DNA of 11,002 bases from Spirochaetota bacterium (GCA_963205035.1 CAUJII010000122.1:1-11002); one strand, 5' to 3'. Shown: positions 1 to 7,431, counted from the stretch's first letter. A program made the numbers and translations. Notes: generated by a model not told the origin, from the letters alone.

Positions 1-2
1 CC

Positions 3-1088
3 AATGGAGACAGGCAAATTCTGGGTTATGCGATGTTTGGTTCGGAGGGTGAAAGCGCTGGTGCATGGCATGAATACCTGCTCAAACTGAAAGAGCGCGG
101 TGTCACGACCGTCGATCTTTTTGTGACTGATAACTTGCGCGTCATGCCCTCTGACCGCACGCGCATGGCGACGATACTTATCACCCCTCTCATGTCGTGT
201 TCGGCCAGGTTACCCGTTTACATTCTTTTTATCGGTTCTTTTATCGAACCGCGCTATGGCGCTCTTTGGGCTGCGGCGACGCTTTTTGGTATGCACTTGG
301 TGGGCATCGTTGTTGCGATGCCGTTGGCATGGCTTTTGAACCACAAGGTTCTCAAATCGGGGCGAAGTCCTTTTATTTTGGAGCTTCCCGAGTACCGCTT
401 TCCCCATTGGCCCAACGTGCGGCGGCGGGTATACGATGCAGCGATGGATTTCTTGCGCGGCGTCGCGGGAATTATTTTCGCTCTCTCGATTACGATTTGG
501 GCGCTTGCCTATTTCCCTCATTCAGAAAAGACATCCGAAACGGCGTATACCCAGTTTGCGCAAACGCAAAAGCTGGATATAAAAAGTGTGCGCACTCTTG
601 CCGCAGAGCTAAAGGTTGCTGAGCAAAAGCAGAAACTCAAGGCAGAGTTAGAAAGTTCTCTGCGCGCCGCCCATCTACGCGATAGTTTTTTAGGACGCTT
701 TGGACGTTGGGTACAACCGATTTTCCAGCCGTTGGGTTTCGATTGGAAGATATCGGTTGCGATTTTGGCGGCTTTTCCCGCGCGCGAAGTTTTTATTTCG
801 ACGCTGGGGATTATTTATAGCGTTGTCGACACCGACGCTGAACCAGAGGCTTTGAGTAAGAAACTTTCCAACGAGAAAAAACCGGATGGCACGCCGCTTT
901 ATAGCGTTCTTTTGGCCGTGACGGTGATGGTTTTCTTTGCGTTATGTGCGCAGTGCATGAGTACCCTGGCCGCGATTCGCCGCGAGCTAAGGAGTACGCG
1001 CTGGGCCGTGACGGTTTTCGTTGTCTTCACGGCGATAGCTTACCTTATGGCGATGGCGGTTTGGCAAATAGGCTCTCTTTTTGTTTAA
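3..1088 (+). CDS. feoB: Ferrous iron permease FeoB, C-terminal part (5' end outside window)
   Basis: This is the membrane part of FeoB, the GTPase-linked inner-membrane transporter for Fe(II). The frame is open from base 3 to the TAA at 1086-1088. The ATG at 33 is internal, so the G domain and first helices lie left of the window. Family signatures seen are the Gate motif DRTRMATILITPLMSCSARLP (about 159-221), the ELPEYRFPHWPNV segment (about 381-417), PLGFDWKI and the second gate FPAREVFISTLGIIYS (about 733-823), and CAQCMSTLAAIRRE near the end. A charged, probably helical linker (about 520-680) precedes the GRFGRWVQPIFQPLGFDWKI block, as in the long FeoB subfamily. The gene converges on phoU with a gap of 110 bases that holds no clear terminator. 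No feoA or feoC is visible here. Identity is secure; only the start is missing. Confidence 0.95.
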   Translation, partial: NGDRQILGYAMFGSEGESAGAWHEYLLKLKERGVTTVDLFVTDNLRVMPSDRTRMATILITPLMSCSARLPVYILFIGSFIEPRYGALWAAATLFGMHLVGIVVAMPLAWLLNHKVLKSGRSPFILELPEYRFPHWPNVRRRVYDAAMDFLRGVAGIIFALSITIWALAYFPHSEKTSETAYTQFAQTQKLDIKSVRTLAAELKVAEQKQKLKAELESSLRAAHLRDSFLGRFGRWVQPIFQPLGFDWKISVAILAAFPAREVFISTLGIIYSVVDTDAEPEALSKKLSNEKKPDGTPLYSVLLAVTVMVFFALCAQCMSTLAAIRRELRSTRWAVTVFVVFTAIAYLMAMAVWQIGSLFV

Positions 1089-1198
1089 CTCCCCTCCGCT
1101 CTGGCACGGCGCTCATGGAACATTACAAATTGACGGCAGAGACGATGCTACCCGAACTCGTGCAGTTGGCGCAGTCTGTATCGTCAATAACCAAAATT

Positions 1199-1825
1199 CT
1201 ACTTTCCCAAGCGCTGGCGGATGGTATTCTTGTGGCGCACGTCGATACCTTCGACCGAGTAGATGATGCTCTCAGCGACGTTGGTTGCGTGGTCGGCGAT
1301 GCGTTCGAGTGCTTTAGCTGTAAACGACGTACCGATCTGCGGGTATTTTTGCAGGATATTGTATTCGAGCGTGTCGATGGCATCGTCTTCGAGAATGATT
1401 TCTTTTGCAAGCTTCGAGTCGTCGGTCGCAAGCGCACGGAATGTTTTTTGCGCGGTGGCATAAACCATTTCTGCGAGCTTTTTCATTTCAGGGGGCACCT
1501 TGTCGTTGTAACCCTTCATCTCGCGTGCGACATTTTTACATTCGTCGCCCATACGTTCGAGATCGACATTGACCTTGATCACTGAAAATACGAAGCGCAG
1601 ATCCGAAGCATGCGGATTGATGAGTGCGAGCAGCTCCATGCATTGCCGGTCGAGTGCTTTCTCGATCTGGTCTAAATGTTTATCCTGCTTGAAAACTATT
1701 TCAAGCTCGTTGATCTTTTCCTGATCGAGAGAGTTTTTAACGAGCTCGATCATGTCGAGCACGACTTCGGTCATCGAGCTTAAATTTTCGCGTAGTTCTC
1801 TGAGGGCTTTTTCAATGATTAACAT
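1199..1825 (-). CDS. phoU: Phosphate transport regulator PhoU
   Basis: PhoU is a cytoplasmic all-helical protein. It couples the state of the Pst transporter to phosphate signalling and restrains uptake. The 208-residue product has the expected two-fold repeat of three-helix bundles. The metal-binding type motifs are VDLERMGDECKNVA in the first half and ALERIADHATNVAESIIYSVEG in the second. The length is slightly below the usual 215-240, with a short C-terminal tail. The start is well supported: AAGGAG lies six bases before the ATG. It is the last gene of the pst operon, eight bases after pstB. PhoU usually signals through a PhoR-type kinase, but no phoR or phoB is in the window, so its signalling partner must lie elsewhere or be different. 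The 3' end faces feoB. Confidence 0.96.
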   Translation of the reverse strand: MLIIEKALRELRENLSSMTEVVLDMIELVKNSLDQEKINELEIVFKQDKHLDQIEKALDRQCMELLALINPHASDLRFVFSVIKVNVDLERMGDECKNVAREMKGYNDKVPPEMKKLAEMVYATAQKTFRALATDDSKLAKEIILEDDAIDTLEYNILQKYPQIGTSFTAKALERIADHATNVAESIIYSVEGIDVRHKNTIRQRLGK

Positions 1826-1833
1826 AGTGCTCC

Positions 1834-2619
1834 TTAACCGAACCTCCCGGTTATATAATCTTCCGTTCTTTTTTGCTGCGGCCGCGTAAACATGAGTTTT
1901 GTCGGGCTGTATTCGATGAGGTCGCCCAGGTAGAAGAACGCGGTCGTGTCTGAAATCCGCGCAGCCTGCTGCATGTTGTGCGTGACGATGACTACTGTGT
2001 AGTTTTCCTTGAGTTCGAGCGTCAGCTCTTCGATCGTCTGCGTGCTGATCGGGTCAAGCGCGCTCGTCGGTTCGTCCATGAGAATGATATCGGGTTTCGT
2101 TGCAATCGTGCGCGCGATGCAGAGGCGCTGGGCCTGCCCGCCCGACAATGCCATGCCCGAATTTTTGAGGCGATCTGACACTTCTGTCCAGAGGCCGACC
2201 TTCTTTAGCGCCTCTTCGACACGGCCGTCGACTTCTGACTTGGGCGCGGCCTGCGCGATGCGGATGCCATACGCGATATTTTCATAGATCGATTTGGGGA
2301 ATGGGTTCGGTTTTTGGAAAACCATACCGATTTTGCGCCGCAGCTGTGTGACGTCGAGGCGGCGTTCATTGATGTCGATGTTATCGTTGAAAAGAATCTT
2401 GCCTTCGGTTTTGGTAATGTCGATGAGATCGTTCATGCGGTTGAGGCAGCGTAGCAGCGACGATTTACCGCATCCCGAAGGACCGATAAACGCAGTGATC
2501 GAGTTCGCAGCGATATCCATGTTGATGCTTTTCAAGACATGGTTGTCGCCATAGTGCAGGTTGACGTTTTCCAGTTTCAGAATCGGTGTTGCAGGAGCAT
2601 CTATTGCAGTTGTTTCCAT
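1834..2619 (-). CDS. pstB: Phosphate ABC transporter ATPase PstB
   Basis: PstB is the ATP-hydrolysing subunit that drives phosphate import through PstC-PstA at the inner membrane. The 261-residue protein has all the catalytic elements: Walker A GPSGCGKS (residues 46-53), Q-loop Q102 within GMVFQKPNPFPKS, the ABC signature LSGGQ (158-162), Walker B IILMDE (178-183), and the H-loop histidine 214 in IVTHNM. The PNPFPKSIYENIAYG stretch and the FFYLGDLIEY ending are typical of PstB and not of other ABC ATPases. Start choice: AGGAT sits about seven bases before the ATG, inside the end of pstA. It begins three bases after the pstA stop and is followed by phoU, as in the standard pstSCAB-phoU order. 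Confidence 0.98.
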   Translation of the reverse strand: METTAIDAPATPILKLENVNLHYGDNHVLKSINMDIAANSITAFIGPSGCGKSSLLRCLNRMNDLIDITKTEGKILFNDNIDINERRLDVTQLRRKIGMVFQKPNPFPKSIYENIAYGIRIAQAAPKSEVDGRVEEALKKVGLWTEVSDRLKNSGMALSGGQAQRLCIARTIATKPDIILMDEPTSALDPISTQTIEELTLELKENYTVVIVTHNMQQAARISDTTAFFYLGDLIEYSPTKLMFTRPQQKRTEDYITGRFG

Positions 2620-2622
2620 ATA

Positions 2623-3480
2623 TTATCCTAAATGGCCGATTTTTTTGCGCGCGCGCGATCTCAGCCCGATCGCCAGCACATTGACAACGAGCACGAGCAG
2701 CACGAGCACCAGCGTAACGGCGAATTTTTGCTCGTCTTTGACGCCCGTGTTCTGCGTGCTGATGGCATAGAGATGGTATGAAAGCAGCATCGATTGGTCG
2801 CTCAGGCTTTGCGGCAGGCTTGGCATATAATACGCCGCGACCGTAAAAAGTACCGGCGCGGTTTCACCGGCAATGCGTGCCGTGGCGAGAATGACGCCGG
2901 TAAAAATGCCGGGCAGCGCCGTCGGTACGACAATCTTGAAAGTTGTCGCAAGCTTTGAGGCGCCTAGTGATAGTGAGGCTTCGCGCAGCGTGATAGGTAC
3001 GGCTTTGAGGGCCTGATAAAAAACCGTCACCAAGAGCGGCAGTGACATGCAGGCCATCGTGAGTGCGCCGGCAAGGATCGATTTACCGAGGCCAAAGAAA
3101 ATCACGAATAAGCCGAGGCCAAAGAGGCCATATACCACCGAAGGCACTCCCGCAAGATTGACAATGGTGAGCTCGATAATGCGAAACCAGCGGTCTTTGC
3201 GCCCGTATTCAGAAAGATAAACCGCTGCAAGAAGCGAGATAGGCACCGCGAATACGAGTGAAGCCACGGTTAAGAGCAGCGTGCCGAAAAGTGGGGCGAA
3301 GATGCCGCCCGATTCCATGGAAGAGGATGCGGTAAAGAGAAAATCCCAGTTGATGCGGCCGATACCTTTGACGGTGACATAGACGAGGAAACCGACTACC
3401 GGCAATAATGCGAGTGCCGTCATACCATAGACGAAGGCATAGGCGATGCTGTCGAAAATGCGGTATTTTCGGGCCATCAT
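2623..3480 (-). CDS. pstA: Phosphate ABC transporter permease PstA
   Basis: PstA is one of the two inner-membrane permease subunits of the high-affinity phosphate importer. The 285-residue protein is strongly hydrophobic with about six membrane segments. The cytoplasmic coupling (EAA) loop TLREASLSLGASKLATTFKIVVPTALPGI, which docks onto PstB, is followed by the PstA-typical ARIAGETAPVLFTVA. The start overlaps the pstC stop as ATGA (3477-3480), which suggests translational coupling. A second ATG directly follows the first, so the true start could be one codon later. The family assignment is firm, and the position between pstC and pstB supports A rather than C. Confidence 0.97.
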   Translation of the reverse strand: MMARKYRIFDSIAYAFVYGMTALALLPVVGFLVYVTVKGIGRINWDFLFTASSSMESGGIFAPLFGTLLLTVASLVFAVPISLLAAVYLSEYGRKDRWFRIIELTIVNLAGVPSVVYGLFGLGLFVIFFGLGKSILAGALTMACMSLPLLVTVFYQALKAVPITLREASLSLGASKLATTFKIVVPTALPGIFTGVILATARIAGETAPVLFTVAAYYMPSLPQSLSDQSMLLSYHLYAISTQNTGVKDEQKFAVTLVLVLLVLVVNVLAIGLRSRARKKIGHLG

Positions 3481-4361
3481 GAACCTTGCCTCCGTCGAAT
3501 GCGCTCGATAATGATGCTCGAAAGCGTGTTCACGCCGAGCGTGATAATAAATAGCAGAAGGCCGATCATAAAGAGCGCGCGGTAATGGTTGTCACCCATG
3601 ACGACTTCGCCCATTTCGGCGGCAATGGTGCCCGTCATCGTGCGCACCGGTGCCATGGGGTTGAGGCTCAGTTGCGCCGAGCCGCCCGCGACCATCATCA
3701 CCGTCATCGTTTCTCCGATCGCCCTGCCGATACCGAGCATGACCCCGGCGATGACACCCGACGAGGCGGCGGGAAAAGTAATGCGGAAAATTGTTTGTAT
3801 ACGGCTCGCACCTAAGGCGAGCGAGGCTTCCCTGAGACTCTTCGGCACCGCCTGCATCGCTTCATCGGCGACGCTGGCAATCGTCGGCAGCGCCATGAAC
3901 GCGAGCAAAATTCCCGCAGAGAAAGCATTGAGGCCCGTTTGCAGGCCGAAGGTTTTTTGCACCCACGGACCCAGAAAGATAATACCGAGAAATCCGAAGA
4001 CGACAGAAGGGATTGAGGCGAGAATTTCGAGCAGTACTTTGAAGATGCTGCGCAGCCTTAGCGGTGCGAGTTCAGAGAGAAAAATAGCGGTGCCTATCGC
4101 CATCGGTACGGCGACGACGAGAGAGAGTATCGTGACCATGATGCTGCCGGTTAAGAGTGGCAGCATTCCATACCTGTCTGAAAGTGGGTACCAGTCTGTT
4201 TTAAAGAGGAAATCCGCCGCGCTGTAGACGCCGAAAAATGGCAGGCTTTCGCGTAAGATAAAAAGCAGGATTAAGAGTAGGACGACGACTGCCGCATAGC
4301 CCGATAGGCGGATTAACCCTTTCTCGATGAGGTACTCAGCGATGCGACTACGCTTTTCCAT
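3477..4361 (-). CDS. pstC: Phosphate ABC transporter permease PstC
   Basis: PstC is the second permease subunit and pairs with PstA to form the phosphate channel in the inner membrane. The 294-residue protein has about six membrane segments. The EAA loop SLREASLALGASRIQTIFRITFPAASSGVIAG is followed by GRAIGETMTVMMVAGG, the PstC hallmark. An ASIPSVVFGFLGI segment near residue 115 is likewise characteristic. The ribosome site is poor (TTAGG almost touching the ATG). The gene starts 43 bases after pstS, the longest gap among the transporter genes, which fits separate tuning of the abundant binding protein. It overlaps pstA by four bases. Confidence 0.97.
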   Translation of the reverse strand: MEKRSRIAEYLIEKGLIRLSGYAAVVVLLLILLFILRESLPFFGVYSAADFLFKTDWYPLSDRYGMLPLLTGSIMVTILSLVVAVPMAIGTAIFLSELAPLRLRSIFKVLLEILASIPSVVFGFLGIIFLGPWVQKTFGLQTGLNAFSAGILLAFMALPTIASVADEAMQAVPKSLREASLALGASRIQTIFRITFPAASSGVIAGVMLGIGRAIGETMTVMMVAGGSAQLSLNPMAPVRTMTGTIAAEMGEVVMGDNHYRALFMIGLLLFIITLGVNTLSSIIIERIRRRQGS

Positions 4362-4404
4362 ACCTAATAGTCACCGCCGGGTATTTTGACCTTGCGTACA
4401 TCGG

Positions 4405-5271
4405 TCACTTTACCGGAACGAAATCCTGGCTTTTCACAACTTTTTGTCCGGCAGGGCTCATGACAAAGTCGATGAACTTTTGGCCTTTCTCGCCCGATGC
4501 GGTGCTCAGATACATCTGTAATCCGCGCGCGATAGGATATTTCTTGTTTGAAGTATTCTCGGCCGTCGGTGCGAAGAATGCTTTACCATCCTTACTCACT
4601 TCAACTGCCTTGGTATCCTTCGTGATCCATCCCATGCCAAAGTAGCCGATCGCTGCAGGGTTTGTTTTCACCTGGTCGGCGATTGCCTGCGACGAAACGC
4701 CGTATGTTACCTTGCTGCCAAATTCGAGCTTTGCCAAAGGATCTGGGTTCGCGTCGTCTTTCTTCGCTTCTTTGCCCTGGCGCAATACATGTTCTTTAAA
4801 ATAGACATGCGTGCCCGAATTGTTTTCCCGCGAAATCACGAGGATCTCCCTGTCGTCGCCGCCCACTTCTTTCCAGTTAGTGACTTTTCCTGCATAGATA
4901 TCGCTGAGTTGTTTGATCGTGAGCTTTGAAACCTTGTTGGACGGATGCACCACCACCGCGAGTGCATCGAGTGCCATGACATATTCTTTGATGTCGAGGT
5001 TCTTGGCCTTTGCCTGGTCCCATTCCTTGGGTTTCATCTCGCGCGAGGCGCTGGCAATGTCCGTTGAACCGTTGAGGAGCGCCGCGATACCGGTGCCCGA
5101 ACCACCGCCCTGAATCGATACTTTTTCGTCGGGGTTTGCTTCCGAGTAGACTTTGGATAGTATTTGTCCGAGCTGTACCATAGTATCTGAACCCGAAATT
5201 TTCAAGTATGGCTTACTTTCTCGGCAAGCGGTCACGATGAGAAGTATTAGCAATAGGCGGATTGATCTCAT
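4405..5271 (-). CDS. pstS: Periplasmic phosphate-binding lipoprotein PstS
   Basis: PstS captures phosphate in the periplasm and hands it to PstC-PstA. Ligand-binding signatures are ISGSDTMVQLGQ, GGGSGTGIAALLNGSTDIASASREMK and SRENNSGTHVYFKEHVL. I place the start at the ATG at 5271 because the product then begins with a compact lipoprotein signal (MRSIRLLLILLIVTAC; cysteine is residue 16), giving 288 residues. The frame stays open to an ATG at 5397 that overlaps the porin stop. That would add 42 residues in front of the signal peptide, which is implausible, and the DNA there carries a palindrome. Another ATG at 5286 is also possible. None of the three has a good ribosome site. Identity is secure; the start is moderately sure. 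Confidence 0.93.
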   Translation of the reverse strand: MRSIRLLLILLIVTACRESKPYLKISGSDTMVQLGQILSKVYSEANPDEKVSIQGGGSGTGIAALLNGSTDIASASREMKPKEWDQAKAKNLDIKEYVMALDALAVVVHPSNKVSKLTIKQLSDIYAGKVTNWKEVGGDDREILVISRENNSGTHVYFKEHVLRQGKEAKKDDANPDPLAKLEFGSKVTYGVSSQAIADQVKTNPAAIGYFGMGWITKDTKAVEVSKDGKAFFAPTAENTSNKKYPIARGLQMYLSTASGEKGQKFIDFVMSPAGQKVVKSQDFVPVK

Positions 5272-5307
5272 AAACCACGGGCTCATTTTGAAAGGAAATG
5301 TAAAGTG

Positions 5308-5331
5308 ATATTTCGCTAAATCACGAAATAT
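5308..5331. promoter_or_regulatory. Palindrome upstream of pstS
   Basis: This is a perfect inverted repeat with 8-base arms (ATATTTCG and CGAAATAT) separated by eight bases. It lies in the roughly 120 bases between the porin stop and the likely pstS start. On the operon strand an AT-rich stretch (TATATC, TATATT) sits just upstream. It could be an operator for an internal pstS promoter, or an mRNA hairpin that sets the porin to PstS ratio. There is no U-run after it, so it is not an ordinary terminator. Confidence 0.5.
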
Positions 5332-5393
5332 AGATATAATGTTGCGTCGTTGAGTCCCCTTTGATGCTTGTGTTCTGCTGTATTTCAGATTGT

Positions 5394-6923
5394 TCATATA
5401 CCCACGCCCGTTTTGAAATTCAACTGTGCCTGAAAAATAATAAGGTTTTGAGCATACCCTCCGAGCGGGTTCTTTGCGGCATCGTAGCCTTTATAATTAT
5501 TTGCCATGATATTGTAGAATAATTGAAATTTCAGGTTATGCTCGCTGTGAAAGAGATTGAGGCCTGCCCAAGCGACTTGAAACTGATTAGCCGGGTCGCT
5601 CGCGAGACCGCTGCTATTGGGCGCGGCTAAATTTCCCTTCATGAAATCATAGCGCAAGAGCGGCATGAGCGTCGCCTCAGCGTAGAGCGGTATACTATAG
5701 CCTGTCGTAAAGGTGTAGCCGGTTACATTGTTTCCGGACAAGCCGCCATAAAACTGATAAGATGCATTGAAGTAAATACCTCTATATGCTAAGGTCATAT
5801 CATATGTCTGCGCCAAGAGACTGCAGGTTTGCCCGGCCATGGGTGAAATGCATTTTCCAGAACCCGAACCCGTCGATAGGGATATTGCCGAGCTTACCGG
5901 AGTAAACTCGGTCGAAATATGCGTCCCGAGCTTTCTCTCATTGGTACCGGTAAGGCCTGCGCCTATGGAGAGCTTCAAATCACGCTGAAAGATTTCGTTG
6001 CCTTCGACCCACCCTTTGGCTTTCCCCTTTTTATCGAGGCCGCCAAAAACATTGTATTCGATGCGCAGAGACCACAGCGGGCTGACCGTTGCCGAAGCCG
6101 AACCCTGCGTTTGCTGCATATCGTAGCGGCGGCCAAAACCGTCATCGCCTCCGCCGCCATGGCCCGTCGTCACCGAGCCATAGATACCCAAATGGTATTT
6201 ATATTTTTCTGCGGCGAAAATAGAGAGTGGATAGTAGTCGAAGCGCAGCCCGGTATCCCACTGGTGCATGGCGCTTGTAGCCATCGCGCGTTCGAGGGCA
6301 ATCAAATTCGACGACGATGTAAAAAATTCACGATTGAATGGCAGCCGAATTAAACCAAAGGAAAATTTAAATCCCGCAGTGCCCTGTTCATAAGAGAGAT
6401 TCGCCTCTTGTAATAATCCGCGGCTTTCTTTCAATGCCACGGCCGTAACACAGGGAGCCCCTCCACAGTTACCCTTTTGGGTGGTGATATACGGTCGATT
6501 GAGCGCGTTTTCCAGACGTAAATCGACTTGCATTCCCCAGTTTTTATCCAACTGATAGACAGCGCCGAGGCGCAGGCGCCTAAAATTAAAATCGACCATG
6601 TTGAAGTCCTGTGTTCCAGTACTCCAGAATGTATCGCGACCGCCGGACATCATACGCATTTGTATACGGCCTTTTATGAAAAGCTTTTCTAACTTCTCGG
6701 GAGATTGCGCGCGCGTTGCGCTTAAAGTTTTAGTAGCGGAGTGAACTATGTCGGGTGAATTCGACTGAACGGCTTTTTCCGTTGGCCAAACTGCTATGGG
6801 CCACATCAAAATAATGGCGACCCCTGCCAAGTAGCCTATAAAACAAAAGAATTCGCGTAACGATGCTTTGGGATTCTCACCCCGATTACCTTGATTCAAT
6901 AAACGTGTTAATCTATTAGTCAT
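5394..6923 (-). CDS. Phosphate-selective porin (OprO/OprP-like)
   Basis: This is a probable outer-membrane beta-barrel that admits phosphate to the periplasm and is the first gene of the pst operon. Family-typical features are an early IKGRIQMRMM strand, the block DFNFRRLRLGAVYQLDKNWGMQVDLRLENAL, then LLQEANLSYEQ, the FSFGLIRLPFNREFFTSSSNLIALERAMA stretch and WDTGLRFDYYPL. These follow the order seen in porin O/P proteins. Alternating amphipathic strands continue to the end. I chose the ATG at 6923 because GGAG lies six bases upstream. An in-frame TTG at 6935 would overlap that site. The product is 509 residues. Its signal peptide is odd: a charged N-region of about 25 residues before the hydrophobic stretch FFCFIGYLAGVAIILMW, then a disordered linker. 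It ends in GVGI rather than an aromatic residue. Phosphate selectivity is inferred from family and context. Confidence 0.87.
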   Translation of the reverse strand: MTNRLTRLLNQGNRGENPKASLREFFCFIGYLAGVAIILMWPIAVWPTEKAVQSNSPDIVHSATKTLSATRAQSPEKLEKLFIKGRIQMRMMSGGRDTFWSTGTQDFNMVDFNFRRLRLGAVYQLDKNWGMQVDLRLENALNRPYITTQKGNCGGAPCVTAVALKESRGLLQEANLSYEQGTAGFKFSFGLIRLPFNREFFTSSSNLIALERAMATSAMHQWDTGLRFDYYPLSIFAAEKYKYHLGIYGSVTTGHGGGGDDGFGRRYDMQQTQGSASATVSPLWSLRIEYNVFGGLDKKGKAKGWVEGNEIFQRDLKLSIGAGLTGTNERKLGTHISTEFTPVSSAISLSTGSGSGKCISPMAGQTCSLLAQTYDMTLAYRGIYFNASYQFYGGLSGNNVTGYTFTTGYSIPLYAEATLMPLLRYDFMKGNLAAPNSSGLASDPANQFQVAWAGLNLFHSEHNLKFQLFYNIMANNYKGYDAAKNPLGGYAQNLIIFQAQLNFKTGVGI

Positions 6924-6972
6924 TTTATACTCCAATTGCGTGACGAGTTCAGAGTTCAGGTTATTTTGTAAA

Positions 6973-6994
6973 TCGTTATTTAGGTAAATAGCGA
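6973..6994. promoter_or_regulatory. ArsR/SmtB-type operator candidate O1
   Basis: The left arm TCGTTATTTA and right arm TAAATAGCGA form a 10-2-10 inverted repeat with one mismatch and a GG spacer. Operators of ArsR/SmtB regulators are typically imperfect 12-2-12 repeats, so the architecture fits the ArsR-family gene that starts 81 bases away. The site lies 50 bases before the porin ATG, next to an AT-rich possible -10 region (6999-7004). A repressor bound here would block transcription of the porin-pst operon. The repeat is seen directly; the binding partner is inferred. Confidence 0.55.
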
Positions 6995-7039
6995 ACTAAA
7001 GATATGAAAAAATGTTTGCCCTCAAAATTCCGTAACGTC

Positions 7040-7069
7040 TTGACATCGGTAATCATTTCGCTGTTTAGT
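7040..7069 (+). promoter_or_regulatory. Putative promoter of the ArsR-family gene
   Basis: A perfect -35 TTGACA (7040-7045) is followed after 18 bases by TTTAGT (7064-7069), a four-of-six match to the -10 consensus. Transcription would start at or beside the ATG at 7075, so the message would be leaderless or nearly so. This fits the lack of any ribosome-binding site before that ATG. Confidence 0.4.
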
Positions 7070-7079
7070 TAAGTATGCA
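7058..7079. promoter_or_regulatory. ArsR/SmtB-type operator candidate O2 (degenerate)
   Basis: The left arm TCGCTGTTTA matches the better O1 half-site (TCGCTATTTA) at nine of ten positions. After a two-base spacer, TAAGTATGCA keeps the TAA core and six of ten positions. It overlaps the putative -10 and the start codon of the ArsR-family gene, the usual place for an autoregulatory operator. It is weaker evidence than O1 because the right half is poor. Confidence 0.38.
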
Positions 7080-7431
7080 ATTGCGGGAATATGAACGCAT
7101 GTTCAAGGCGCTATCGGATAAACAGCGCCTACGAATTCTTGCTCTGCTCTCGCGCCGCCCACTCGTGGTGAACGACATCAAGCTCATGTTACGCCTTTCG
7201 ATGCCCACAATATCACAGCATCTCTCGATCTTGCGTGACTCTGACCTCGTGCTCGATAATAAGCAGGGCCGGTGGGTTGAGTATTCCATCCATCCGCAAC
7301 TGACGGATACCAAAAATTTTCCTGCGATTATCTATGTAGAACTCAAGAACCATTTCGACGGCGATGAAACATTAAATCTCGATTTCGAGTTTCTCGATAA
7401 AATTAACAGCCGTACGGGAAATTTGGGATAG
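7075..7431 (+). CDS. ArsR-family transcriptional regulator without cysteines
   Basis: This 118-residue winged helix-turn-helix protein is of the ArsR/SmtB type. The N-terminal helix with FKALSDKQRLRILALLS (10-26) is the family hallmark. The recognition helix is MPTISQHLSILRDSDLV (43-59), followed by the wing DNKQGRWVEYSI. The product has no cysteine anywhere. The helix-3 position that carries CxC in arsenic sensors reads PLVVNDI, so it cannot be a classical arsenite or cadmium thiol sensor. Its effector is unknown. It is divergent from the porin-pst operon across about 150 bases that hold two operator-like repeats, which suggests it regulates phosphate uptake and itself. The ATG at 7075 lacks a ribosome site; the ATG at 7099 is an alternative but would trim the first helix. 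Confidence 0.88.
   Translation: MQLREYERMFKALSDKQRLRILALLSRRPLVVNDIKLMLRLSMPTISQHLSILRDSDLVLDNKQGRWVEYSIHPQLTDTKNFPAIIYVELKNHFDGDETLNLDFEFLDKINSRTGNLG

Noticed and set aside
1129..1188. Inverted repeat ATTGACG / CGTCAAT between feoB and phoU as a possible bidirectional terminator.
   Set aside because: Only seven pairs with a 46-base loop and no U-run on either side; likely chance.
944..1585. Plus-strand open frame of 213 codons across the feoB end and antisense to phoU, including a protein-like stretch from an ATG at 1115.
   Set aside because: It has no ribosome site, lies almost wholly antisense to a clear phoU, and its composition mirrors phoU codons.
3589..4227. 212-codon plus-strand open frame inside pstC.
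   Set aside because: Antisense shadow of a well-conserved gene, with no start signals and an Ala/Ser/Pro-skewed composition typical of shadow frames.
4369..4409. Imperfect inverted repeat (AGTCACCG / CGGTCACT) spanning the pstS stop and the pstS-pstC gap, a possible attenuating hairpin.
   Set aside because: One internal mismatch, a long loop, and a competing TGACC/GGTCA pairing; too weak to call.
5919..6353. 144-codon plus-strand frame inside the porin gene.
   Set aside because: Antisense shadow; no ribosome site or recognisable domain.
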